The notes under the pieces were generated by a model. It worked only from the letters and a program-made list of their open reading frames with translations, did not search any database and was not told the DNA's origin. Of a stretch of DNA of 16,973 nt, positions 1 to 7,838 are shown one piece after another. The translations under genes and the position numbers were made by a program. Source of the stretch: UBA6398 sp963644855. Lineage in GTDB: Bacteria; Bacteroidota; Bacteroidia; Bacteroidales; Bacteroidaceae. Positions within the stretch are counted from its first letter, which is position 1. Every line of letters starts with the position of its first letter. The DNA lies in contig CAVIQL010000040.1 of NCBI GenBank assembly GCA_963644855.1, positions 1 to 16,973 on the forward strand. The letters are read 5' to 3'.

Positions 1-3
1 AAA

Positions 4-62
4 ACAATGTCCGATATTATTTAAAAAAGATGCCTTATTATTTAAATAATATCGGACATTGT
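4..62. repeat. Perfect 22-bp inverted repeat (hairpin), 21-bp-family element
   Basis: The arms at 4-25 and 41-62 are exact reverse complements, separated by 15 nt. The arm contains TGTCCGATATTATTT. The bases at 2-25 are identical to 12998-13021 inside the direct triplet repeat 13 kb away, so this is a dispersed element and not a one-off hairpin. On the minus strand the stem is followed by a short run of T, so it could also act as a terminator for a gene to the right reading leftwards, but no such gene is visible. It may equally end a gene lying left of the window. The structure is certain; the function is not. Confidence 0.85.
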
Positions 63-382
63 AAAAAGCACATTAACACCGCATTGCAACACCACCCAAC
101 CTTATAGAATTAACCAATGATATTATCATAAAAAAACAAGGAATTTTGACAAGCAAAAGTAGCATCTACACAGATATATCTGCTATTTCTCTACAAATAC
201 GAATTATAAGTTTGCCATATACGTTCTACTGACTATTTTTGCAATATAAAAGAACAAAATATACCTCAAGATTAAAAGTTTCTGCCTCAGAGGCACAATT
301 CTACAAAAAGAGTTAGAACATTAAATCAAATAACAATCCGATTCTAAAACAAAAAAAGTAAGGATTCAAAAAAACAAAACTT
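63..382. other. Intergenic region upstream of the first gene
   Basis: No credible coding frame is seen. The stretch is A/T-rich and holds a perfect 12-bp palindrome, CAGATATATCTG, at 171-182, and the promoter at 211-242. The palindrome lies about 28 bp upstream of the -33 box, where an activator or repressor could bind, but such short A/T-rich palindromes also occur by chance. Confidence 0.5.
211..242 (+). promoter_or_regulatory. Bacteroidota-type promoter for the secreted-protein gene
   Basis: A -33 box TTTG at 211-214 is followed after 19 nt by TATTTTTGC at 234-242, which fits the TAnnTTTG -7 consensus. Box sequence and spacing both match the known Bacteroides primary-sigma promoter. Transcription would start near 248, giving a leader of about 135 nt. 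This is the best-matched promoter in the window. Confidence 0.7.
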
Positions 383-1435
383 ATGAATGTATTTTACAAG
401 ACTTTTGCTGTAGCAGCAACAATGCTCACATTGGTAGCGACCCATGCAGTGGCGCAAACGAGGTATTACGCAACCAGCGTACAATGCCGCGTAGGTATCA
501 GTGAAGATGTAGAAAAACTATATTTATTGGGAGTAACCGCTGATAGTTGTGAAATTTGGGGAGCCCAAAAACAATCCCAAAACTACGCATACTTTTGGTG
601 CGACATAGATGGAAAAAGTTTCTCCGTACACGAAACTAACATCGATACCAACACTGAGTATCCTCTTGAAGATACTGGATTTTGGGAAAAAATGCTTTTA
701 AGAAACCTCCCCTCAAGTTTAAACCAATCATACTTTGTAAAAGTAAAGAGCGACAAGAGCGGCGAGAACAAATTCGTGTCATATACATATGGCGATTATC
801 TTGAAAACATGGACGAATGGCATGTAGTTGGCGGAGAAGCTTATATAAATCCTATCGACACTCCTGTTTATCACGCCGAAACCAATACTTTCACCCAGGA
901 TATAGCTTGGGACTACAAAGGTATCTCAAAGAGATTGCTAGCCCAAGCATACATATACGTTTCTTATGATGGCGGACAAACCTGGGAATACGGCAGAGCT
1001 GGAGCCTGGTCAGATGAGAAAGAATTATGGAATAAAAGGCTTCTGACCGTAACGATACCAGGCGATAAGAAAAGCGTACGCTACGGACTTTCAATTACAC
1101 CTCCAGCAGAATTGAGAATGGCAGTAGCCAACGGAGAATGGGGTTCGGTACCTTCAAAAGAATTTGAACTCAAAAAAGTAGTATCACCTGTATCACCTAC
1201 ACCAGGCACAGGCGGCAGCAGTTCTCTAATTGGCGGTGGCGGTGGTGGTACCGGTGTTGGAGACAGCACAATTACCAAAGTAAACAATGCAACAACTGCA
1301 AAAGCTAAACTCGTAGACATCTATAACGTATCGGGCGTATGCGTGGCACGTAAGATTTCTCTCGCTCAAGCAGCAACTATCCTCAAACGCGATGTCTACA
1401 TTGTGAACAAAAAGAAAATCGTATTGGGCAAATAA
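383..1435 (+). CDS. Secreted protein with Asp-box motif and T9SS-like C-terminal tail, function unknown
   Basis: A 350-residue protein I do not recognise as a named family. Residues 1-24 form a signal peptide (basic start, hydrophobic core, AVA before a likely cleavage), so it is exported. Residues 25-265 are probably a beta-rich ectodomain. Within it, VSYDGGQTWE (193-202) matches the Asp-box (SxDxGxTW) found in beta-propellers such as sialidases, but only one copy is seen, so a full propeller is unlikely. Residues about 268-295 are a Pro/Gly-rich linker with six consecutive glycines. The last 40 residues (VDIYNVSG, then VYIVNKKKIVLGK) resemble the C-terminal sorting tails of T9SS cargo in Bacteroidales. 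Surface or extracellular placement is therefore inferred. The ATG is chosen because it starts the signal peptide directly; only a weak TAAGGA lies upstream. A terminator at 1488-1526 closes the unit. Confidence 0.8.
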   Translation: MNVFYKTFAVAATMLTLVATHAVAQTRYYATSVQCRVGISEDVEKLYLLGVTADSCEIWGAQKQSQNYAYFWCDIDGKSFSVHETNIDTNTEYPLEDTGFWEKMLLRNLPSSLNQSYFVKVKSDKSGENKFVSYTYGDYLENMDEWHVVGGEAYINPIDTPVYHAETNTFTQDIAWDYKGISKRLLAQAYIYVSYDGGQTWEYGRAGAWSDEKELWNKRLLTVTIPGDKKSVRYGLSITPPAELRMAVANGEWGSVPSKEFELKKVVSPVSPTPGTGGSSSLIGGGGGGTGVGDSTITKVNNATTAKAKLVDIYNVSGVCVARKISLAQAATILKRDVYIVNKKKIVLGK

Positions 1436-1487
1436 AAATCCCGACACTCGCCACAACAAACGGCGACAAAACAATACAACAAAACAG

Positions 1488-1526
1488 GAGCGGCACAACA
1501 ACAGCGTGCCGCTCTTGCTTTGTTTT
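1488..1526 (+). terminator. Rho-independent terminator after the secreted-protein gene
   Basis: GAGCGGCAC (1488-1496) pairs with GTGCCGCTC (1506-1514) across a 9-nt loop, followed by TTGCTTTGTTTT. The stem is GC-rich and perfect. A smaller 5-bp hairpin (TCGCC/GGCGA) precedes it at about 1448-1466. Confidence 0.8.
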
Positions 1527-1744
1527 ATCCCCAACACATTCTATTTCAAACACCCACCCTCCCATCAACAACAAAGCAACATCAAAGTAGTAATCAAACT
1601 AAACAACCTTTCCCCTACTCTAATCTACGTCTCACTTGCTCCAAATCAAAACCCATTGAAAAGAAAATCCATTTGTTAGTTGTACGAATGCAAAGCGCAG
1701 TTTACATCACACAAACATTTGTATTCCTTTTAGGTTCTTTTTCG

Positions 1745-1787
1745 TATCATTTTGATAGTATTTCTCGCTTTTCCTATCATTTTGTAA
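1745..1787 (+). promoter_or_regulatory. Candidate operator pair upstream of gltB
   Basis: TATCATTTTGATA at 1745-1757 is a perfect palindrome around TTT (TATCA/TGATA). The same ten bases, TATCATTTTG, recur at 1775-1784, exactly 30 bp on, about three helical turns, which would place two bound proteins on the same DNA face. The second copy ends about 44 bp before the -7 box. A nitrogen-responsive regulator is an inference from the downstream operon; the binding protein is unknown. Confidence 0.35.
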
Positions 1788-1828
1788 AACTTTTTCATTG
1801 TTTTCTTTTTTATCTGCTATTATTTCCC

Positions 1829-1837
1829 TACCTTTGC
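1829..1837 (+). promoter_or_regulatory. -7 promoter box of the gltB-gltD-glnN operon
   Basis: TACCTTTGC is an exact match to the Bacteroidota -7 consensus. The expected -33 position falls in a T-rich run (TTTT near 1806-1809) and not a clean TTTG. Start of transcription is expected near 1842, giving a leader of about 25 nt. Confidence 0.65.
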
Positions 1838-1867
1838 AACTGATAACGACAAGAAAATATTAAAGTA

Positions 1868-4800
1868 ATGAGTAAACCCGAAAACGAAATGTTTACGCAC
1901 GTACGCTACCAAAGCGGCATGCAAAACGAACGCGGACTATACAATCCTGCAAACGAACACGATGCTTGCGGTATAGGTATGGTAGTCAACATCAATGGCG
2001 AAAAATCTCACGCCATAGTTGACAACGCGCTCAAAGTTCTCGAGCACCTGCAGCATCGTGGAGCCGAAGGTGCAGACAACAAAACCGGAGATGGCGCCGG
2101 TATAATGGTTCAGATTCCCCACGAATTCATTCTTCTTCAAGGTATCGCCGTTCCCGAACGCGGACGCTATGGAACAGGTATGATATTCTTTCCAAACGAC
2201 GAGAAATCGGTGGAAGAAATCATGAAGATTGTCAACACAGAAATCGAATCAAACAAACTTAAACTTTCCCACACTCGCGACGTTCCCACAAACGATGATG
2301 TATTGGGACGCGACGCATTGGCAACAAAGCCGTTGATAAAACAGATTTTTGTAACAGGTTTCTCTGATATCGAATCTGCGGAACGTACATTATATATTGT
2401 ACGTAAGCATATCGAAAACAAAGTAAACGCTTCGAAAATCAAAGGAAAGAAAGACTTCTACTTCGTTTCGCTTTCCACTCGCACACTCATATATAAAGGA
2501 ATGCTTACCTCGTCGCAACTCAGAACATTCTATCCCGACTTGGAAAGCCCCTATTTTACTACCGCACTTGCTGTGGTTCATTCTCGTTTTAGCACAAACA
2601 CATTCCCTACATGGGGATTGGCTCAACCTTTCCGCATGCTTTGCCACAACGGCGAAATAAACACTATTCGTGGAAACCGCAATTGGATGAAAGCTCGCGA
2701 AAGTGTGCTCTCTACACCTTTGCTCGGAGATATAAAGGAATTGCAACCGATAGTACAGGAAGGCATGAGTGATAGTGCTTCGCTCGACAATGTTTTGGAA
2801 TTCCTTGTAGCTTCAGGATTATCATTGCCCCACGCAATGGCGATGCTCGTTCCGGAATCGTTCAACGCAAAGAATCCTATTAGCGAAGATCTAAAAGCAT
2901 TCTACGAATACCACTCCATACTCATGGAACCATGGGACGGTCCTGCGGCGCTTTTGTTCTGCGATGGACGATATGCTGGCGGTATGCTCGATCGTAATGG
3001 TTTGCGTCCAGCAAGATATACAATAACCAAAGATGGCATGATGGTTGTTTCATCAGAGGTTGGCGTACTCGACATTCCGCCACAGGATGTAAAAGAGAAA
3101 GGACGTTTGCAACCAGGGAAAATGATTCTTATTGATACCCTTGAAGGCAAGGTGATTCATGACGAAGAGCTTAAAAAGACACTCGCAGAAGAATTCCCAT
3201 ACCGCAATTGGTTACACGAGAACCGCATTGAACTTGACAAATTGAAGAGTGGACGACATGTAGGTAGCAGTGTAGACAATCTTAGCCAAAAGGAACGAGT
3301 ATTCGGATATACCCAAGAAGATGTGGACACCCTAATCGCATCTTACGCAAAAGATGCAAAAGAGCCTACCATGTCTATGGGTAACGACAAACCTTTGGCT
3401 GTTATGTCGGAGAAGCCGCAACTTCTCTTCAATTATTTCCGTCAGCAATTTGCACAGGTTACCAATCCTTCAATAGATCCTATCCGCGAAGAATTGGTAA
3501 TGAGTCTAACAGAGTATATAGGAGCAGTTGGTATGAACATTCTTGTTCCAGACGAACAGCATTGTAAAATGGTACGTCTGCCCTACCCTATACTTACCAA
3601 CACACAACTCGATCTTCTCACCAATATTCGTTACAAGGGTTTCAAAACAGAGAAACTCAAAATGCTTTATAATGTAAACGAAGGTGCAGATGGATTGAAA
3701 AAGGCCATAGATCGTCTTTGTCATGAAGCAGAACAGTCAGTAGACACTGGCGTAAACTATATTGTGCTTTCAGATCGCGAAATAAGCGAACAATATGCAC
3801 CAATACCTTCACTACTTGCAGTATCGGCAGTACATCATTACCTTATTTCTGTAGGAAAGCGCGTTCAAACCGCCATTATTGTTGAAAGCGGTGAAGTTCG
3901 TGAGACAGAACACGCAGCACTGTTATTAGGATTTGGAGCCAGTGCACTTAACCCATATATGGCTTTCGCTATAATCGACGATCTTGTAAAACGCAAAGAA
4001 ATACAGCTCGACTACACGACGGCCGAGAATAACTATATCAAAGCCGTGCGCAAAGGTTTGCTTAAGATTATGAGCAAAATGGGTATAAGTACTATTCGTT
4101 CTTACCGCGGCGCACAAATTTTTGAAGCAATCGGTTTGGGAAAAGAACTTAGCAACGACTATTTCGGAGGCATGCCTTCCCCTATCGACGGTATAGGATT
4201 AAACGAAATTGCACGCGACTACAAGCAAATGCACAGCAATGGCTTTGAAAAAGATAGTAGTAAACGCCTTGATTTCACCGGGGAATTCTGTTTCAGAAAG
4301 AACGGCAATAAGCATGCTTGGAATCCCGATACTATACGCACTTTACAACTTGCTACACGTACTGGTAGTTATAAGAAATTCAAGGAATTCTCAAATCTTT
4401 CAGACCACAAAGACTCTCCTATTTTCATTCGAGATTTCTTCGACTTCAAACACAATCCTATTTCGATAGACAAGGTTGAACCCATCGAAAGTATAATGAA
4501 GAGATTTGTTACTGGAGCAATGAGTTTCGGCGCGCTCAGCAAAGAAGCACATGAAGCTATTGCATTAGCAATGAACTCTATTCATAGCCGTAGCAATACA
4601 GGAGAAGGTGGCGAAGATTCAGATCGTTTCAAACCTAAAGCAGATGGTACATCACTAAGAAGTGCTATAAAACAGGTTGCCTCTGGTCGTTTTGGTGTAA
4701 CAGCAGAATATCTCGTAAACGCAGACGAAATACAGATAAAAATAGCCCAAGGTGCAAAACCCGGTGAAGGAGGTCAACTTCCAGGATACAAAGTAGACAA

Positions 4801-6409
4801 AATCATAGCGAGAGTACGTCATTCAATTCCTGGCATTTCCCTCATATCTCCTCCACCTCATCACGACATATATTCCATAGAAGATCTTGCTCAATTGATA
4901 TTTGATCTTAAAAATGTAAATCCGTCTGCATTGATAAGCGTAAAACTTGTTGCAGAATCAGGAGTTGGAACAATTGCAGCAGGTGTTACAAAAGCAAAAG
5001 CAGATTTGATTACAATTTCTGGAGCAGATGGAGGTACAGGTGCATCACCAGGTTCTTCTATCTATTATGCAGGTATCTCTCCTGAACTTGGATTAAGCGA
5101 CACACAACAAACCCTTGTAAGAAATGGTTTGAGAGGTCAAGTTAAACTTCAAGTTGATGGTCAGTTAAAAACAGGACGAGATGTTATATTAATGGCACTC
5201 CTCGGTGCAGAAGAGTATGGATTTGCTACTAGCGTGCTTATTGTTTTAGGCTGTGTCATGATGAGAAAATGCCATACGAATACATGTCCTATGGGTGTTA
5301 CAACCCAAAACGAAGAACTCCGCAAGCGTTTCGTAGGAAGAAGCGAATACATCGTAAATTACTTCAAATTTATAGCTACTGAGGTTCGTGAATACCTTGC
5401 TGAAATGGGATTTACTTCAATGGAAGAAATCATTGGACGTGCAGACTTAATTGTACCGCAAAACACAAACTGCACTAATGGAAATCTTTTGGATTTCAGT
5501 AAACTTCTATACATGCCATCTAACGACAACGGAGCTGCAATACATAACGTTATTCAACAAGACCATCACATTAGTAATGTGATAGATGTTGATTTGGTTA
5601 GCAAATTAAAAGACGCTATTGACAACAAAATGGAAATGTCGCTCGATTGTGTAGTTAAAAACACAGATAGAGCTGTTGGAGCTATGCTTTCTGGTGCAGT
5701 TGCTAAGAAATGGGGCGGAGAAGGTTTACCTGAACATACTATTAACGTTAAATTCCGTGGTTCTGCAGGACAAAGTTTCGGAGCTTTCCTTGAAAAAGGT
5801 ATTGACTTTACATTGGAAGGTGAAGCAAACGACTACCTCGGGAAAGGTCTGTGCGGAGGTATAATCTCTGTTATGCCATCATTGCGTAGTACGTTTGATT
5901 CCTCAGAAAACACCATTGCTGGAAACACTTTACTATATGGTGCTACATCTGGAGAAGTTTATATTTCCGGACGAGTAGGCGAACGCTTTGCTGTTAGAAA
6001 TTCAGGTGCAACAGCAGTTGTTGAAGGAGTAGGCGATCATTGTTGTGAATATATGACAGGAGGACGTGTTGTAGTTCTCGGCTCGACAGGGAAAAACTTT
6101 GCGGCCGGAATGAGTGGAGGTATTGCTTATGTATGGAACCATAACGAAAACTTTGACTATTTTTGCAACATGGATTCCGTAGAACTTTCACTTATTGAAG
6201 ACTCTGTATCAAGCAAAGAACTTAAAGACCTAATTCGCAAACATTACATGTACACTCGCAGCGAACTTGCCCACAAGATGCTCAACGATTGGAACAAGTA
6301 TGTAGAGCAATTCATTCAAGTAATTCCGATTGAATACACCAAAGTACTTCAAGAAGAAAAGATGAAGAAGTTGCAAGAGAAAGTTGCTGCAGTACAAACA
6401 GAGTTTTAA
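1868..6409 (+). CDS. gltB: Glutamate synthase (GOGAT), large (alpha) subunit
   Basis: This subunit makes glutamate from glutamine and 2-oxoglutarate in the cytoplasm, using electrons passed from the GltD subunit. At 1513 residues it is the usual bacterial length. The CGIG motif places the catalytic N-terminal cysteine at Cys34, so a 33-residue propeptide must be removed. The type 2 glutamine amidotransferase domain runs to about 430, with HNGEINT visible. The central domain spans about 470-780 and the FMN-binding synthase domain about 840-1210, with ISGADGGTGASP from 1050. Cys1129, Cys1135 and Cys1140 (Cx5Cx4C) bind the 3Fe-4S cluster. The GxGxG beta-helix domain occupies about 1240-1470. Family assignment is secure. 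It is first in an operon with gltD 53 bp downstream. The ATG at 1868 is the only start that leaves a propeptide of normal size. Confidence 0.98.
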   Translation: MSKPENEMFTHVRYQSGMQNERGLYNPANEHDACGIGMVVNINGEKSHAIVDNALKVLEHLQHRGAEGADNKTGDGAGIMVQIPHEFILLQGIAVPERGRYGTGMIFFPNDEKSVEEIMKIVNTEIESNKLKLSHTRDVPTNDDVLGRDALATKPLIKQIFVTGFSDIESAERTLYIVRKHIENKVNASKIKGKKDFYFVSLSTRTLIYKGMLTSSQLRTFYPDLESPYFTTALAVVHSRFSTNTFPTWGLAQPFRMLCHNGEINTIRGNRNWMKARESVLSTPLLGDIKELQPIVQEGMSDSASLDNVLEFLVASGLSLPHAMAMLVPESFNAKNPISEDLKAFYEYHSILMEPWDGPAALLFCDGRYAGGMLDRNGLRPARYTITKDGMMVVSSEVGVLDIPPQDVKEKGRLQPGKMILIDTLEGKVIHDEELKKTLAEEFPYRNWLHENRIELDKLKSGRHVGSSVDNLSQKERVFGYTQEDVDTLIASYAKDAKEPTMSMGNDKPLAVMSEKPQLLFNYFRQQFAQVTNPSIDPIREELVMSLTEYIGAVGMNILVPDEQHCKMVRLPYPILTNTQLDLLTNIRYKGFKTEKLKMLYNVNEGADGLKKAIDRLCHEAEQSVDTGVNYIVLSDREISEQYAPIPSLLAVSAVHHYLISVGKRVQTAIIVESGEVRETEHAALLLGFGASALNPYMAFAIIDDLVKRKEIQLDYTTAENNYIKAVRKGLLKIMSKMGISTIRSYRGAQIFEAIGLGKELSNDYFGGMPSPIDGIGLNEIARDYKQMHSNGFEKDSSKRLDFTGEFCFRKNGNKHAWNPDTIRTLQLATRTGSYKKFKEFSNLSDHKDSPIFIRDFFDFKHNPISIDKVEPIESIMKRFVTGAMSFGALSKEAHEAIALAMNSIHSRSNTGEGGEDSDRFKPKADGTSLRSAIKQVASGRFGVTAEYLVNADEIQIKIAQGAKPGEGGQLPGYKVDKIIARVRHSIPGISLISPPPHHDIYSIEDLAQLIFDLKNVNPSALISVKLVAESGVGTIAAGVTKAKADLITISGADGGTGASPGSSIYYAGISPELGLSDTQQTLVRNGLRGQVKLQVDGQLKTGRDVILMALLGAEEYGFATSVLIVLGCVMMRKCHTNTCPMGVTTQNEELRKRFVGRSEYIVNYFKFIATEVREYLAEMGFTSMEEIIGRADLIVPQNTNCTNGNLLDFSKLLYMPSNDNGAAIHNVIQQDHHISNVIDVDLVSKLKDAIDNKMEMSLDCVVKNTDRAVGAMLSGAVAKKWGGEGLPEHTINVKFRGSAGQSFGAFLEKGIDFTLEGEANDYLGKGLCGGIISVMPSLRSTFDSSENTIAGNTLLYGATSGEVYISGRVGERFAVRNSGATAVVEGVGDHCCEYMTGGRVVVLGSTGKNFAAGMSGGIAYVWNHNENFDYFCNMDSVELSLIEDSVSSKELKDLIRKHYMYTRSELAHKMLNDWNKYVEQFIQVIPIEYTKVLQEEKMKKLQEKVAAVQTEF

Positions 6410-6462
6410 CAAAAAATCCCTGCAAAACAATATTTGTAAGGTTATAAAAAGAACGAAAAGTC

Positions 6463-7806
6463 ATGGGAGATCCCAAAGCATTTTTAACTATACATCGTAA
6501 AGAAGCCGGATATCGTCCGGTACACGAAAGAGTCCACGATTTCAGTCAAGTGGAACAAACATTAAACACTCACGATCGCCGTTTGCAAGCATCTCGATGC
6601 ATGGCATGCGGAGTGCCTTTCTGCCATTGGGCTTGCCCACTTGGGAATCGTCAGCCTGAATGGCAAGACGCATTATATAAGGGAAAATGGCGCGACGCAT
6701 ACGAAATTCTATCAGAGACATGTGATTTTCCTGAATTTACCGGAAGAGTATGTCCTGCTCTGTGTGAGAAAAGTTGCGTACTTAATCTTTCTTGCCACGA
6801 GCCTGTAACAATTCGTGAGAATGAAGCTGCAATAATAGAGGCTGCTTTCCGAGAGAATTATATAGAGCCGAAAGTTTATGAACGTAATGGGAAAAGCGTT
6901 GCCGTTATTGGTGCTGGTCCTTCTGGATTAGTTTGTGCCAATCGTCTGAACAAACTCGGCTACGATGTAACAATTTTCGACAAAAACGAAGCAGCCGGTG
7001 GTTTGTTGAGATATGGCATACCTAATTTTAAACTCGACAAAGCCATTATTGATCGCAGAATGAAAATATTAGAAGCCGAAGGCATTCATTTTGTAATGAA
7101 CGCAGAAATAGATCCCAATCGTCTTCCTGAAGGTTTTGATGCTTATTGCATTTGCATTGGCACCCCAACTCCACGCGATCTAAAAGTTCCTGGTCGTGAA
7201 CTTAAAGGAGTTCACTTTGCGCTTGAACTTCTTTCACAACAAAATCGTATTCTTGCTGGCAGTAAATTTTCAGACGAAGAACTGATAAACGCCAAAGGGA
7301 AAAACGTTCTTGTTATAGGCGGTGGAGATACTGGTTCGGATTGCATCGGAACATGTATTCGCCAAGGAGCCAACAGTGTTACCCAAATAGAAATCATGCC
7401 CAAGCCTCCAGTGGGATACAATCCTGCTACTCCATGGCCTGAATGGCCTAGAATTTTCAAGACAACGTCTTCCCATGAAGAAGGTTGTACACGTCGTTGG
7501 CTTGTTAATACAAATTCATTCATCGGCAAAGACGGGAAAGTCGTAGCTGCTGAACTTGAAGAAATTGATTGGACAAAGCCTACAGATGGAAGTCGTCCAC
7601 AAATGATTTCTACCGGAAAGAAAGAAACATTCAACGTAGACTTGGTACTGCTTGCTATGGGATTCTTGCGAAATCAAGAACAAGAATATCCAGAGAATGT
7701 TTTTGTTGCTGGTGATGCAAAAAGCGGTGCTTCTCTTGTGGTAAGAGCTATGGCTTCTGGACGGGAAACCGCAAAAATGATCGACAAATACTTAAAAGAA
7801 AAATAA
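6463..7806 (+). CDS. gltD: Glutamate synthase, small (beta) subunit, NAD(P)H-dependent
   Basis: The flavoprotein subunit oxidises NAD(P)H and passes electrons through Fe-S clusters to GltB. The N-terminal Fe-S region has Cys46, Cys49, Cys54 and Cys58 (CMACGVPFCHWAC), then Cys87, Cys97, Cys101 and Cys105. An FAD-binding GxGxxG lies at Gly150/152/155 and the pyridine-nucleotide GGGDTG at 286-291. At 447 residues it is shorter than the usual 470-490. The gap lies between LLAMGFL and NVFVAGD near the C terminus, where most homologues carry some 25-30 more residues; here only about eight (RNQEQEYP) are present. The frame is intact and both flanking motifs are conserved, so the enzyme is probably active. 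It sits between gltB and glnN in the operon, with 32 bp before glnN. Confidence 0.96.
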   Translation: MGDPKAFLTIHRKEAGYRPVHERVHDFSQVEQTLNTHDRRLQASRCMACGVPFCHWACPLGNRQPEWQDALYKGKWRDAYEILSETCDFPEFTGRVCPALCEKSCVLNLSCHEPVTIRENEAAIIEAAFRENYIEPKVYERNGKSVAVIGAGPSGLVCANRLNKLGYDVTIFDKNEAAGGLLRYGIPNFKLDKAIIDRRMKILEAEGIHFVMNAEIDPNRLPEGFDAYCICIGTPTPRDLKVPGRELKGVHFALELLSQQNRILAGSKFSDEELINAKGKNVLVIGGGDTGSDCIGTCIRQGANSVTQIEIMPKPPVGYNPATPWPEWPRIFKTTSSHEEGCTRRWLVNTNSFIGKDGKVVAAELEEIDWTKPTDGSRPQMISTGKKETFNVDLVLLAMGFLRNQEQEYPENVFVAGDAKSGASLVVRAMASGRETAKMIDKYLKEK

Positions 7807-7838
7807 CAACATATCCAAACACATAAAACTACAAGATT

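Larger units (their letters stand above)
1436..1867. other. Intergenic region between the secreted-protein gene and gltB
   Basis: A 432-bp gap. It holds the terminator at 1488-1526, a pair of TATCATTTTG sites 30 bp apart (1745 and 1775), and the gltB -7 box at 1829-1837. An open frame across 1520-1843 has no homology I recognise and a composition (Ser, Phe, Leu, Tyr strings) typical of A/T-rich noncoding DNA, so it is not called. Confidence 0.6.

Noticed and set aside
1520..1843. A 107-residue protein before gltB
   Set aside because: It runs through the terminator tail, the candidate operators and the promoter of gltB and has low-complexity composition.
1868..6409. Change of codon use within gltB, with more AGA/TTA-type codons after about 4500
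   Set aside because: It is only an impression by eye and no count was made; the conserved FMN domain could explain it. A sliding-window codon analysis would decide.
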